From: Bradyrhizobium sp. JYMT SZCCT0180
Lineage (GTDB): Bacteria > Pseudomonadota > Alphaproteobacteria > Rhizobiales > Xanthobacteraceae
Length of the DNA: 64,000 nucleotides
Direction: 5' to 3'
NCBI RefSeq assembly: GCF_018130165.1
Contig: NZ_JAFCLZ010000001.1
Location: 281,001-345,000, forward strand
This document shows, piece after piece, positions 51,843-59,788 of this stretch. The number at the start of each line of letters is the position of its first letter. The first letter of the stretch is position 1. A program made the translations under genes and the position numbers. The notes beneath the pieces were generated by a model that saw only the letters and a program-made list of their open reading frames with translations, was not told where the DNA came from and did no database searches.

Positions 51843-52648
51843 GCGCGGCCCCGGAAACACCTGCCTTCGAGACCCTCGCGCTTGAGCGGGTCGATGACCA
51901 CGTAACGATCGTGCGGCTGAACCGGCCGGACGCTTCGAACGCGCTCAACACCCAGATGGGCCGCGATCTCGTGCGCTGTTTCGAGGATGTCGCGCTCGAC
52001 CCCGCCAATCTGCGCTGTATCGTCCTGACCGGATCCGGCGACAAGGCGTTCTGCGCCGGCGGCGACCTCAAAGAGCGCCGCGGCATGACCGACGAGCAAT
52101 GGACGCGCCAGCACGTGATCTTCGAGCGGATGGTGCGGGCGCTGATCGACTGCCCGGTCCCGATTATCGGCGCCGTCAATGGCGCGGCCTATGGCGGCGG
52201 CTGCGAGATCGCAGGTTGTTGCGATTTTCTCTACGCCGCCGAGACCGCACGCTTTGCGCTGACCGAGGTCACGCTCGGCATCATGCCGGGCGGCGGCGGC
52301 ACGCAGACCCTGCCCCGCGCGGTCGGCGAGCGCCGGGCCAAGGAGCTGATCCTGACCGGCAAACCCTTCACTGCGGCGCAGGCGCACGACTGGGGCCTCG
52401 TCAACGAAGTGTTTCCGCAAGCCGATCTATTGCCGGAAGCGCTGGCGACCGCGTCGCACATCGCCCGTAACGCGCCGATCTCGACCCGGCAAGCCAAGCT
52501 CGCGATCCACCGCGGCCTGCAATCGTCGCTGCGCGACGGCCTCGCGCTCGAGATCGAGGCCTACAACCGCATGGTCCCGACCGAGGACCGCCGCGAAGGC
52601 GTGCTGGCATTCAACGAAAAACGGCCGCCGAACTTCAAGGGCAAATGA
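51839..52648 (+). CDS. Enoyl-CoA hydratase/isomerase family protein
   Basis: Crotonase-fold protein of 269 residues. VRLNRPDASNALNTQMG is the N-terminal family motif, TGSGDKAFCAGGDLKE the oxyanion-hole and CoA-binding loop, AAYGGGCEIAGCCDFLYA the second loop. A Glu in the FALTEVTLGIMPGGGGTQTLPR region fits a hydratase. It acts on CoA thioesters in fatty or aromatic acid breakdown. The start ATG 51839 overlaps the previous stop. It is the last gene of the coupled run. Confidence 0.94.
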   Translation: MSAAPETPAFETLALERVDDHVTIVRLNRPDASNALNTQMGRDLVRCFEDVALDPANLRCIVLTGSGDKAFCAGGDLKERRGMTDEQWTRQHVIFERMVRALIDCPVPIIGAVNGAAYGGGCEIAGCCDFLYAAETARFALTEVTLGIMPGGGGTQTLPRAVGERRAKELILTGKPFTAAQAHDWGLVNEVFPQADLLPEALATASHIARNAPISTRQAKLAIHRGLQSSLRDGLALEIEAYNRMVPTEDRREGVLAFNEKRPPNFKGK

Positions 52649-52658
52649 ATAATTCTTT

Positions 52659-52783
52659 CGTCATGGCCGGGCATAGCCGTCTGAAGGATGGCGTCGCTTC
52701 CGCTCGCCTATGCCCGGCCATCCACGCCTTTCTTCATTTCGAAGCGAAGACGTGGATGCCCGGCACAAGGCCGGGCATGACGG
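52659..52783. repeat. Intergenic composite palindromic repeat (GTCATGGCCGGGC family)
   Basis: GTCATGGCCGGGCATAG at 52661 and CTATGCCCGGCCAT at about 52709 make one inverted pair. The downstream arm, from about 52749 to 52783, is the exact reverse complement of the left arm of the repeat at 49039. So two repeat units are joined. Confidence 0.85.
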
Positions 52784-52802
52784 CGGCTGAGAGTGACTAG
52801 CC

Positions 52803-53345
52803 TCAATCGAACAGGTTCGGCGTGTGGTTCACGACCGCGCCTTCGATCGCCAGCATTTTTAGTTTCGTCACCACGCCGCCATTGGCGGAGAAGCCGCCCG
52901 GCTTGTTGCCCGCCGCCAGCACGCGGTGGCAGGGCACCACGATCGGACAGGGGTTGCGGCCGAGCGCCTGGCCGACGTCACGCGACAGTTCGACGCCGCC
53001 GAGTTTTTTCGCGATGTCGCCATAGGTCATGGTCTGGCCCGGTGGAATGGTGCGCGCGATGTCGTAGACGCCGCGGTTGAATTCGGGCACGCCCTCGAGA
53101 TCGAGCACGACATCCGCCAGGTCGTTCGGCTTGCCGGCCAGAAGTTCGACAATCCCCTCGATGGCGGCCTGCACCTTCGCTGGCGGCTGCGCCTCATCGA
53201 TGTCGCCATGGCGTTGCTGCAGGCGGGTGCGGGTTTTCTTCTCGTCGCCCATCGGCAGTTGCACCGACACAATGCCGCGCTCGCCCCACACGATGCCGCA
53301 GCGGCCGATCGGGGTGTCGAATATCGCAAATTGCTGTTCGGTCAT
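52803..53345 (-). CDS. ogt: Methylated-DNA--protein-cysteine methyltransferase
   Basis: DNA repair protein of 180 residues that removes alkyl groups from O6-alkylguanine by suicidal transfer to its own cysteine. NPCPIVVPCHRVLAAGNKPGGFSANGG has the P-C-H-R-V active site (Cys about 147) and the following G-G-F/Y-x-x-G loop; IPPGQTMTYGDIAKKLG is the winged-helix part. ATG 53345 is preferred to 53399, where the frame lacks family similarity. The Ada-type N-terminal domain is absent, so it is the Ogt form. It lies alone beside a repeat. Confidence 0.94.
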   Translation of the reverse strand: MTEQQFAIFDTPIGRCGIVWGERGIVSVQLPMGDEKKTRTRLQQRHGDIDEAQPPAKVQAAIEGIVELLAGKPNDLADVVLDLEGVPEFNRGVYDIARTIPPGQTMTYGDIAKKLGGVELSRDVGQALGRNPCPIVVPCHRVLAAGNKPGGFSANGGVVTKLKMLAIEGAVVNHTPNLFD

Positions 53346-53525
53346 GATCTCGCTCCAGATCCTCTCGCTCCGATAGCTCGAGCTTGATGCTGGTCCCAAA
53401 TCTAGGCTTGGAGAATGTTGCTATCCACCCGAATTCCGGCGAAACTTGACGGCATAAACAACTTCCGATGATGTGGGATATTCACCGCGCCGTTCAATGG
53501 CCCCGCCCCGCACACCGAGCCCCTT

Positions 53526-54338
53526 ATGCAAACCCTCCCCGTCAACGGCTTCGACATGGCCTATCTCGAGGCCGGTGAGGGCCCGCCGCTGGTCTGCGTG
53601 CACGGCTCGCTGTGCGACTTCCGGATCTGGTCGTCGGTGATGGGGCTGCTGTCGAAAGAACACCGCGTGATCGCGCCGTCGCTGCGTCATTTCTTCCCGG
53701 ATCATTGGGACGGCGTCGGCGATACCTATTCGATCGCGCAGCATGTCGACGACGTGATCGGCTTCATCGAAAAACTCGGCATCGGACCGGTCGATCTGAT
53801 GGGCCACTCCCGCGGCGGGCACATCACGTTTCGCGTCGCGCAGCGCCGGCCGGACCTGCTGCGAAAACTGATCCTGGCCGAGCCCGGCGGCGAACTCGAC
53901 GCCTCGCTCGATCCCGCCTACAAGCCGGGCCCCTCGCCGATCGCCACCCGCATCGCGGCCTCCGCGGAAGTCATCGCCAAGGGGGATATCGATGGCGGGC
54001 TTGCCATCTTCATCGACGCGCTGGAAGGCCCGGGAGCCTGGAAGCGGCTGCCGGCGACGCCAAAGCAATTGCTGCGCGACAACGCCACCACGCTGATCGG
54101 CCAGATGCGTGACTCCCGTCCGCCGTTCTCCAAGGCGGATGCCGAAGCGATCAAGACGCCGACGCTGTTCATCGGCGGCGCCAACACCAAGGGTGCGATT
54201 CCGCTGGTGCTGCGCGCGCTCGCCGCGAACGTGAAGGGCTCACGCACCGAGATGATCCCCCGCACCACGCATCCGATGTTCGAACAGGCGCCGCAGAAAT
54301 ATTGCGAGATCGTGCTCGCGTTCCTGGCAGAGGCTTGA
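53526..54338 (+). CDS. Alpha/beta hydrolase (tandem copy 1)
   Basis: Protein of 270 residues with the alpha/beta hydrolase fold. PPLVCVHGSLCDFRIW gives the H-G oxyanion region and VDLMGHSRGGH holds the nucleophile Ser in G-x-S-x-G (about residue 99). The late Asp/His pair is less clear; TTHPMFEQAP probably holds the His. It is followed after 4 bases by a paralogue of identical length. The substrate is unknown. Confidence 0.92.
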   Translation: MQTLPVNGFDMAYLEAGEGPPLVCVHGSLCDFRIWSSVMGLLSKEHRVIAPSLRHFFPDHWDGVGDTYSIAQHVDDVIGFIEKLGIGPVDLMGHSRGGHITFRVAQRRPDLLRKLILAEPGGELDASLDPAYKPGPSPIATRIAASAEVIAKGDIDGGLAIFIDALEGPGAWKRLPATPKQLLRDNATTLIGQMRDSRPPFSKADAEAIKTPTLFIGGANTKGAIPLVLRALAANVKGSRTEMIPRTTHPMFEQAPQKYCEIVLAFLAEA

Positions 54339-54342
54339 TCCC

Positions 54343-55155
54343 ATGCAAACGCTTGCCGTCAACGGCTACGACATCGCCTATCTCGACGTCGGCAAGGGCC
54401 CACCGCTGGTCTGCGTCCACGGCACGCTCGGCGATTTCCGCACCTGGTATCCGGTGCTCGGGCCGCTGTCGAAAAAACACCGCGTCATCTCGCTCAGCCT
54501 GCGGCACTTTTTCCCCGAGCACTGGGACGGCGTCGGCAACGACTATCTGATGGCGCAGCATGTCGACGACGCGATCGGCTTCATCGAGCAACTGAACCTC
54601 GGCCCCGTCGACCTAATGGGCCATTCCCGCGGCGGGCACATCGCCTTTCGCGTCGCCGAGCAGCGGCCGGATCTATTGCGCAAGCTGGTGCTCGCCGAGC
54701 CCGGCGGCGACCTCGACGCCACGCTCAGTTCAGCCGGTGCGGGCCCGGGTTCGTCGGCGATTGCGGCGCGGATTCCGGCCGCGGTGGAGAAAGTAAAAGC
54801 CGGCGATATCGACGGCGCGCTCGACCTGATCGTCGACATGATCGATGGCGAGGGCACCTGGAAACGTCTGCCGGCCGCGCCCAAACAGCAGCTCCGCGAC
54901 AACGCCTATACCCTGATCGGCCAGGTCGGCGAGAAGCGCCGGCCGTTTTCACGCAGCGATGCGGAATCGATTGGGATGCCGACCTTGCTGATCGGCGGCG
55001 GCGACACGCAGGGCTCGCTGGCCCAGATCTGGCGCGTGCTGGCACAGCATATTCCCGGCGCCAAAACCGCTGTGATCCCCGGCGCCCGCCACTGGATCTT
55101 CGATTCTGCGCCGCAGGAATATTCCGAGGCCGTGATCGAGTTCCTGGCGGCGTGA
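54343..55155 (+). CDS. Alpha/beta hydrolase (tandem copy 2)
   Basis: Paralogue of the preceding gene, also 270 residues, beginning MQTLAVNGYDIAYLDVGKG against MQTLPVNGFDMAYLEAGEG there. G-H-S-R-G lies at the same residue (LNLGPVDLMGHSRGGH), and ARHWIFDSAPQEYSEAV supplies the likely catalytic His. The two clearly arose by tandem duplication and are co-transcribed. Divergence is concentrated in the cap region (about residues 125-180), which in this fold decides substrate. It converges with the cyclase gene, 14 bases away. Confidence 0.93.
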   Translation: MQTLAVNGYDIAYLDVGKGPPLVCVHGTLGDFRTWYPVLGPLSKKHRVISLSLRHFFPEHWDGVGNDYLMAQHVDDAIGFIEQLNLGPVDLMGHSRGGHIAFRVAEQRPDLLRKLVLAEPGGDLDATLSSAGAGPGSSAIAARIPAAVEKVKAGDIDGALDLIVDMIDGEGTWKRLPAAPKQQLRDNAYTLIGQVGEKRRPFSRSDAESIGMPTLLIGGGDTQGSLAQIWRVLAQHIPGAKTAVIPGARHWIFDSAPQEYSEAVIEFLAA

Positions 55156-55169
55156 GCGCTGCCGGGCGA

Positions 55170-56921
55170 TCACTTTTCATCGAGACGCCATGCGCCGTCC
55201 CAATCGGCGGCAGGCGGGTTGGCCTGAAACTCGCCGATGCGTTTGATGAATACCTTGGACGGACCGTCGCCGGGGACCGCTTCGAGCCCGGCGCTGAAGG
55301 CGTGGCGCGCGTCGTCCCAACGGCGCTCGCGATAGGCGGCGAGCCCCTTCGAATAGCTGTCCAGCAGCGACACCTGCTCCGGCGTGAGTTCGTCCTCGCG
55401 CCCGATGATCTCGAACACCGTCTCCGGCTGGCTCTGGCCGACCACGACCAGGCGGTCGATCTCGCGAAACGCCAATCCGTCACCGGCTGCGGCGATGGTC
55501 GGCGCCGAGACGAGGCAATGGCTGCCATAGGCCTTGTTGGCGCCCTCCAGCCGCGACGCCAGATTCACCGCGTCGCCCATCACAGTGTAGCTCATCATGA
55601 ATTCCGAACCGATGCTGCCGACCAGCACCTCGCCGGTCGCAACGCCGATACGGACGTCGCAGTCGCTCGGCACCGTGCGCACGCCGAGCAATTCGGGAAG
55701 CTCCGTCCGCAACGCCGTCCCGCGGCGGGCCATGTCTATTGCAGCGAGGCAGGCAAGCCGCGCCTGCTCGCCGTCTTCGTTGAACGGAGGCCCCCAATAG
55801 GCCATGATCGCGTCGCCGATATATTTATCGATGATGCCGTGATGGGTGCGGATCGGCCCCGACATCGTCGACAGATAATGGTTCATCACCTTGACCAGCC
55901 CCTGCGGCGTCATGCCCGTGCTGAGGCTGGTGAATCCCTTCATGTCGCAGAACAGCACCGTCATCACGCGTCGCTCGCCGTCGGTTGCGGTCTGCGCCTG
56001 CCGGTCGATCAACCCGGCGACGACGCGCGGGTCGATATAGCGGCCGAAAGTCTCGCGCATCTTCTCCTTGTGGCGCAACTGTTCGACCATGTTGTTGAAC
56101 GCGGACGTGAGCTGGCCGATCTCGTCGCGCGTGGTGACGTCGATCGATCCATCGAGACGGCCGGCCTCGACGGCGCGGGTGCCCTCCAGCAACCGCCGCA
56201 CCGGCCGGGTAATCCCGGTGCTGATGAAGATCGCGAACATCAATCCCAGTATGGCTGCAAGTCCGGTCAGGATTGCGGAGATCACGATCGTCTTTTGCTG
56301 GTCGCGCATCGTCACCACGGCATCGCTGCGAACTTGCGTCAGCATGTCCTTCCTGATGTCCTCGACCTTCTGATTGAACTCGTCGCGCAGCTGATCGGCA
56401 CGCGCCACAATCGCCTGGGCCTCGGTGAATTTGCGCGCCTCCAGCAGCGGCAGCAGGCGCAGATATTCCTCACGCATGTAGCGGCGGAGATCACCGTTGG
56501 CATTTTCGATGCGAGTGTCGATCCGGCCGAGTCCGGCGTTGTCGGAAGCCGTGGAGGTATCTTCGATGATAGCGTTGATCAGCTTGCGCGCGGCCTTCGC
56601 CTCCTCGTCAATCTCCTGTCCTTTCGCCTCATAGATCTTCTGCCGTTCGGCCAAGCCGGCCTCGTCCGGCGGCGTCTGCATCCTGGCGATCACCATGCGG
56701 CGAAGCGCCAGCGCCTGCTCCAGCGAGCGGACATTCATCCGCGCAAGGTGCCCATAGGCCTCGACATATTTTGTGCTGAGCTCGTCGAGCTGATGGGCGA
56801 CCTTTCGCGTCATCACCGTCGACAGCACCGATGTGATCGCCATCAGGACGATCAGCCCGACCGCAATGGCAAGGATTCGTTTGCGGATCGACGGTCGCAA
56901 CATGGCTTGGGGCTCTGACAT
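55170..56921 (-). CDS. Membrane class III adenylate/guanylate cyclase with HAMP domain
   Basis: Protein of 583 residues. Helix 1 (ILAIAVGLIVLMAITSVLSTVM), a periplasmic four-helix-type sensor of about 240 residues, helix 2 (IVISAILTGLAAILGLMFAIFIST), a HAMP segment (RPVRRLLEGTRAVEAGRLD), then the catalytic domain with VLFCDMKGFTSL (first metal Asp) and GIIDKYIGDAIMAYWGPP (second metal Asp). The C-terminal extension of about 90 residues has TPEQVSLLDSYSKGLAAYRERRWDDARHAF, a TPR-like helix pair. It likely makes cAMP in response to an external signal. ATG 56921 is used because the upstream frame crosses a terminator. Confidence 0.93.
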   Translation of the reverse strand: MSEPQAMLRPSIRKRILAIAVGLIVLMAITSVLSTVMTRKVAHQLDELSTKYVEAYGHLARMNVRSLEQALALRRMVIARMQTPPDEAGLAERQKIYEAKGQEIDEEAKAARKLINAIIEDTSTASDNAGLGRIDTRIENANGDLRRYMREEYLRLLPLLEARKFTEAQAIVARADQLRDEFNQKVEDIRKDMLTQVRSDAVVTMRDQQKTIVISAILTGLAAILGLMFAIFISTGITRPVRRLLEGTRAVEAGRLDGSIDVTTRDEIGQLTSAFNNMVEQLRHKEKMRETFGRYIDPRVVAGLIDRQAQTATDGERRVMTVLFCDMKGFTSLSTGMTPQGLVKVMNHYLSTMSGPIRTHHGIIDKYIGDAIMAYWGPPFNEDGEQARLACLAAIDMARRGTALRTELPELLGVRTVPSDCDVRIGVATGEVLVGSIGSEFMMSYTVMGDAVNLASRLEGANKAYGSHCLVSAPTIAAAGDGLAFREIDRLVVVGQSQPETVFEIIGREDELTPEQVSLLDSYSKGLAAYRERRWDDARHAFSAGLEAVPGDGPSKVFIKRIGEFQANPPAADWDGAWRLDEK

Positions 56922-56956
56922 AGCGGGCGGACCGGAATGGATGGCGGAGACAAACG

Positions 56957-56988
56957 AAAAAGCCTGGCCGATCGGGATCGGCCAAGCT
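56957..56988 (-). terminator. Rho-independent terminator for the carboxymuconolactone-decarboxylase-like gene
   Basis: On the minus strand, CTTGGCCGAT and ATCGGCCAGG form a stem of about 10 bp with a small loop followed by CTTTTTCG. It lies 100 bases after that gene's stop and 36 bases before the cyclase start, so it separates the two transcription units. Confidence 0.75.
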
Positions 56989-57087
56989 TGTTCTTTAGCT
57001 CGCGCAGGTAAATTAAGCACGAGCCCGCGCACTGGAATTGAGGCCAATGTCCCGGGATTCCGGGCCAGCCCCCCTCGTAACCGCCCC

Positions 57088-57546
57088 TCAGACCTTCCAG
57101 AGGCCCACCGGCTGGCGCACCGCGACGTTGAGCCTGTTCCAGACATTGATGTTGGCGATCGCCAGGACCAGCGCGGCAAGCTCCGCTTCGTCGAACTGCT
57201 TGTCGGCCTCATTCCAGATCGCATCCGGCACCGGGTCGGCGCGGTCGCTGATGCGGGTCAGCGCTTCCGTCAGCGCCAATGCGGCCCGCTCGGCTTCCGT
57301 GAAGTAAGGCGTGTCGTGCCAGGCCGCGACCGCGAACAGCCGCTCATCGGTTTCGCCGGCTTTCCTGGCGATCTTGGGGTGCATGTCGACGCAGACGCTG
57401 CAGCCGTTGATCTGGCTGGCGCGCAGATGCACCAGTTCGAGCAGCTTTTCCGGCAAGCTGTTCTTGGTCAGTTCGCCGAGCGCGTGCAGCGCTTTCATGG
57501 CGTCGGGAACGACCATGACGGGGTGGTTCATTCGAGCCTGCATCAT
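57088..57546 (-). CDS. Carboxymuconolactone decarboxylase / AhpD-like family protein
   Basis: Protein of 152 residues. LRASQINGCSVCVDMHPKIARK carries the C-x-x-C pair and His of the AhpD-like active site, where redox-active cysteines serve in peroxide defence, and TEAERAALALTEALTR is the usual following helix. ATG 57546 follows GGAGAGAGAA; ATG 57543 is adjacent. It is divergent from an ECF41-type sigma factor gene, the typical companion arrangement in which the sigma factor drives this gene. A matching promoter (57656-57630, minus) is present. So it is probably part of an ECF41 regulon. Confidence 0.93.
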   Translation of the reverse strand: MMQARMNHPVMVVPDAMKALHALGELTKNSLPEKLLELVHLRASQINGCSVCVDMHPKIARKAGETDERLFAVAAWHDTPYFTEAERAALALTEALTRISDRADPVPDAIWNEADKQFDEAELAALVLAIANINVWNRLNVAVRQPVGLWKV

Positions 57547-57594
57547 TTCTCTCTCCATTCGTGGTTCGGTTTTGACGTGACCGCGCCGATTTGC

Positions 57595-57621
57595 TGTCAC
57601 ATCGGTGGGGTTTCGTTCGTC
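57595..57621 (+). promoter_or_regulatory. ECF41-type promoter of the sigma factor gene
   Basis: TGTCACA at 57595-57601 and CGTC at 57618-57621, separated by exactly 16 bases. As recalled, the consensus for ECF41 sigma factors is TGTCACA and CGTC. It lies 37 bases before the ATG of the sigma factor gene, pointing to autoregulation. Confidence 0.8.
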
Positions 57622-57629
57622 ATAGCCAT

Positions 57630-57656
57630 GACGAGAAGCGACATGGGAATGTGACC
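57630..57656 (-). promoter_or_regulatory. ECF41-type promoter of the carboxymuconolactone-decarboxylase-like gene
   Basis: On the minus strand GGTCACA (57656-57650) is followed 16 bases later by CGTC (57633-57630), one mismatch from the ECF41 consensus and with the same spacing as the plus-strand site. The two promoters face away from each other, 8 bases between their -10 elements. The leader of the decarboxylase-like gene would be about 75 bases. Confidence 0.7.
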
Positions 57657-57657
57657 G

Positions 57658-58515
57658 ATGGACGAGAAAAAGTTTCTGGCCGAGAAGTTCGAGGCCAACC
57701 GGGCCCATCTGAGGGCGGTGGCCTATCGCATGCTGGGATCAACCGCCGAGGTCGACGATGCCGTGCAGGAGACCTGGTTGCGCTTGAGCCGCACCGATAG
57801 CGGTGCGGTCGAAAACCTCGGCGGCTGGCTGACCACGGTGATCGCCCGCGTCTGCCTCGACATGCTGCGGTCACGCAAATCGCGGCGCGAGGAACCGATG
57901 GGCCCGGATGTGCCGGAACCCATCGCCAACGACGAACACGAGCGCGATGCTGACATGGCCGATTCCGTCGGCGCGGCGCTGCTCGTGGTGCTGGAGACGC
58001 TGGCGCCGCCCGAACGGCTGGCCTTCGTGCTGCACGACATGTTCGCCGTTCCCTTTGAGGAGATCGCGCCGATCGTCGGCCGCACGCCCGCCGCAGCGAG
58101 GCAACTCGCCAGCCGCGCCCGCCGCCGGGTGCAGGGCACCCCGCCCGCTCCGGACGCCGATTTCAGCCGCCAGAAACAGATCGTCGATGCGTTCCTGGCA
58201 GCCTCGCGCGGCGGTGACTTCGAAGGGCTGCTCGCGGTGCTGGATCCTGACGTGGTGTTCCGTGCCGACCAGGCCGCGCAGCGGCTGGGTTCGCTGCCGG
58301 AAATCCGCGGCGCTGCGGCGGTTGCCGAAACCTTCAAGGGCCGCGCCCAGGCCGCCAAGCCTGCGCTGGTTGACGGTGCGCTGGGGGTCGCCGTCGTCCT
58401 CGGCGGTGAAATGCGCATCGTGCTGCGGCTGACCATCAGCGGCGAGCGGATATCGGCGGTGGACGCGGTGGCCGACGCGGAAGCGATCGGCACGTTTGAC
58501 GTGGAGGTGCTCTAA
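57658..58515 (+). CDS. ECF41-like RNA polymerase sigma factor with C-terminal SnoaL-like domain
   Basis: Protein of 285 residues. Region 2 (LRAVAYRMLGSTAEVDDAVQETWLRL) and region 4 (LAPPERLAFVLHDMFAVPFEEIAPIVGRTPAAARQLASRARRRV) are clear, followed by an NTF2/SnoaL-like domain (DFSRQKQIVDAFLAASRGGDFEGLLAVLDPDVVFRAD onward). This fused regulatory domain replaces a separate anti-sigma factor. The DGGGKV motif of typical ECF41 proteins is not seen; ADQAAQRLG stands at its place. The adjoining carboxymuconolactone-decarboxylase-like gene and the two promoters between them support the group. Confidence 0.94.
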   Translation: MDEKKFLAEKFEANRAHLRAVAYRMLGSTAEVDDAVQETWLRLSRTDSGAVENLGGWLTTVIARVCLDMLRSRKSRREEPMGPDVPEPIANDEHERDADMADSVGAALLVVLETLAPPERLAFVLHDMFAVPFEEIAPIVGRTPAAARQLASRARRRVQGTPPAPDADFSRQKQIVDAFLAASRGGDFEGLLAVLDPDVVFRADQAAQRLGSLPEIRGAAAVAETFKGRAQAAKPALVDGALGVAVVLGGEMRIVLRLTISGERISAVDAVADAEAIGTFDVEVL

Positions 58516-58568
58516 GTCCGAGCGTAACTACCTGCCGGAAGGAGCGGTTCGGACCTGCGCCGCCCCTT

Positions 58569-58943
58569 CTACGCTATTCCTTCTGCCAGTAACCGGCGCA
58601 TGACCTCCGGGTCACGTTCAATTGCCAACAACAGTGCCCGGGCCGGTGCATCCGGCGTGCTTCGACGCTGCTCCCAATCGCGCAGCGTGGTGATCGGAAG
58701 ATGGAAGGCCTCAGCAAATTGCATCTGCGTCATGCCGAGGCGTTGTCGAAGCACCTTTACACGCGACACCCTGCGCATCCCGGACAGTTGCGCTGGCGTG
58801 AGCGGCTGGGCGTCGGGATCGGACAGCGCAGCGGCCACGACTTCCTCATCGGTCACGGCATCGAGTCGCGCCCAATCGGTATCGCTCCGAGGTGATGTGC
58901 TACCAGGCTTCGTGGTCACCCGCGTAGTATCGGTCTTGTTCAT
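58569..58943 (-). CDS. Helix-turn-helix protein, antitoxin-like (HigA/BrnA style), without visible toxin
   Basis: Protein of 124 residues. The N-terminal SDTDWARLDAVTDEEVVAAALSDPDAQPLT resembles BrnA-like antitoxins, while RVKVLRQRLGMTQMQFAEAFHLPITTLRDWEQRRSTPD is a Cro/C1-type helix-turn-helix as in HigA and NadS antitoxins. Such proteins usually repress their own toxin-antitoxin operon. No toxin frame is found on either side (58516-58568 and 58944-59104), so it is an orphan regulator or the toxin has been lost. The start ATG 58943 lacks a strong ribosome site. Confidence 0.88.
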   Translation of the reverse strand: MNKTDTTRVTTKPGSTSPRSDTDWARLDAVTDEEVVAAALSDPDAQPLTPAQLSGMRRVSRVKVLRQRLGMTQMQFAEAFHLPITTLRDWEQRRSTPDAPARALLLAIERDPEVMRRLLAEGIA

Positions 58944-59067
58944 GTCGTGTGGCCTTTCGGGCCATTTACCCCGTTCGTATCACACACAGGCGCGGCAGTA
59001 CCGGATACCGGTAGTTTCTTAAACAGCTGCTTCCTTGACGGGTACCCTGCGTAGCGCTATACACTCC

Positions 59068-59087
59068 GAATACGGAATTCCGTATTC
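59068..59087. promoter_or_regulatory. 20-bp perfect palindrome, likely GntR operator
   Basis: GAATACGGAATTCCGTATTC is a perfect palindrome, 17 bases before the ATG of the GntR gene at 59105. GntR/FCD regulators bind short dyads like this and often regulate themselves. The position overlaps the expected start of transcription. Confidence 0.7.
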
Positions 59088-59104
59088 TATCTTGGACATC
59101 CGGC

Positions 59105-59779
59105 ATGATCCCGTTAGATCCGCTCCCCAACCTGATCGACCAGGTCTATGCCCGGATCCTCGAGGCTATCATCGATCGCACGCTGCCGCCGGGGCAGCGC
59201 ATCACCCAGAACGAGCTGGCCGAGAAGCTTGGCGTATCGCGCCAGCCGGTTTCCCACGCGCTGCATCTGCTGCACCGGCAGGGCCTGGTGGCCGAGAGCG
59301 GCCGCCGCGGCTTTGAGGTCACCGAGCTCGATCCGGCGCGTATCCGCCAGCTCTACGAGGTCCGCGGAGCCATCGACGCCCTGGCGGCACGGCTTGCCGC
59401 CGGACGCGTGAAAAACGACACGGCCGGGCGCGCGGCGCTGGAAGCGGCACTGCAGGCCGGCCGGACCATCGGCGAGGACACCCCGCTGGCGCGGCTGATT
59501 GCGCTCGACGTCGACTTCCACAGCGCGATCTACCGCCTCGCGGGGAACCCTGCGATCGAGGAAATGATCGCGCCGCAATGGCCGCATATGCGCCGCTCGA
59601 TGGCCACCGTGCTGGCCGAACTCGATTACCGCGACAGCGCCTGGAGCGAACACGAGGCGATCGCCACACAGATTCTGGCCGGCGATGCCAAGGGCGCGGA
59701 GGCTGCGGCTTTGGCGCATGCGCAGACGGCGGGACGGATGACCGAGGAAAGGCTGAAGGCGACGAGCAAGGCGGCGTAG
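59105..59779 (+). CDS. GntR family transcriptional regulator (FadR/FCD subfamily)
   Basis: DNA-binding repressor-type protein of 224 residues. The N-terminal winged helix has DQVYARILEAIIDRTLPPGQRITQNELAEKLGVSRQPVSHALHLL; the C-terminal all-helical FCD domain has ARIRQLYEVRGAIDALAARLAA, LDVDFHSAIYRLAGNPAI (metal-binding D and H) and SEHEAIATQILAGDAKGAEAAALAH (H). The ligand is probably a small carboxylic acid. The palindrome at 59068-59087 is its candidate operator. The genes it controls are likely itself and the dioxygenase-like and oxidoreductase genes downstream. Confidence 0.95.
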   Translation: MIPLDPLPNLIDQVYARILEAIIDRTLPPGQRITQNELAEKLGVSRQPVSHALHLLHRQGLVAESGRRGFEVTELDPARIRQLYEVRGAIDALAARLAAGRVKNDTAGRAALEAALQAGRTIGEDTPLARLIALDVDFHSAIYRLAGNPAIEEMIAPQWPHMRRSMATVLAELDYRDSAWSEHEAIATQILAGDAKGAEAAALAHAQTAGRMTEERLKATSKAA

Positions 59780-59788
59780 CAGCAACGC

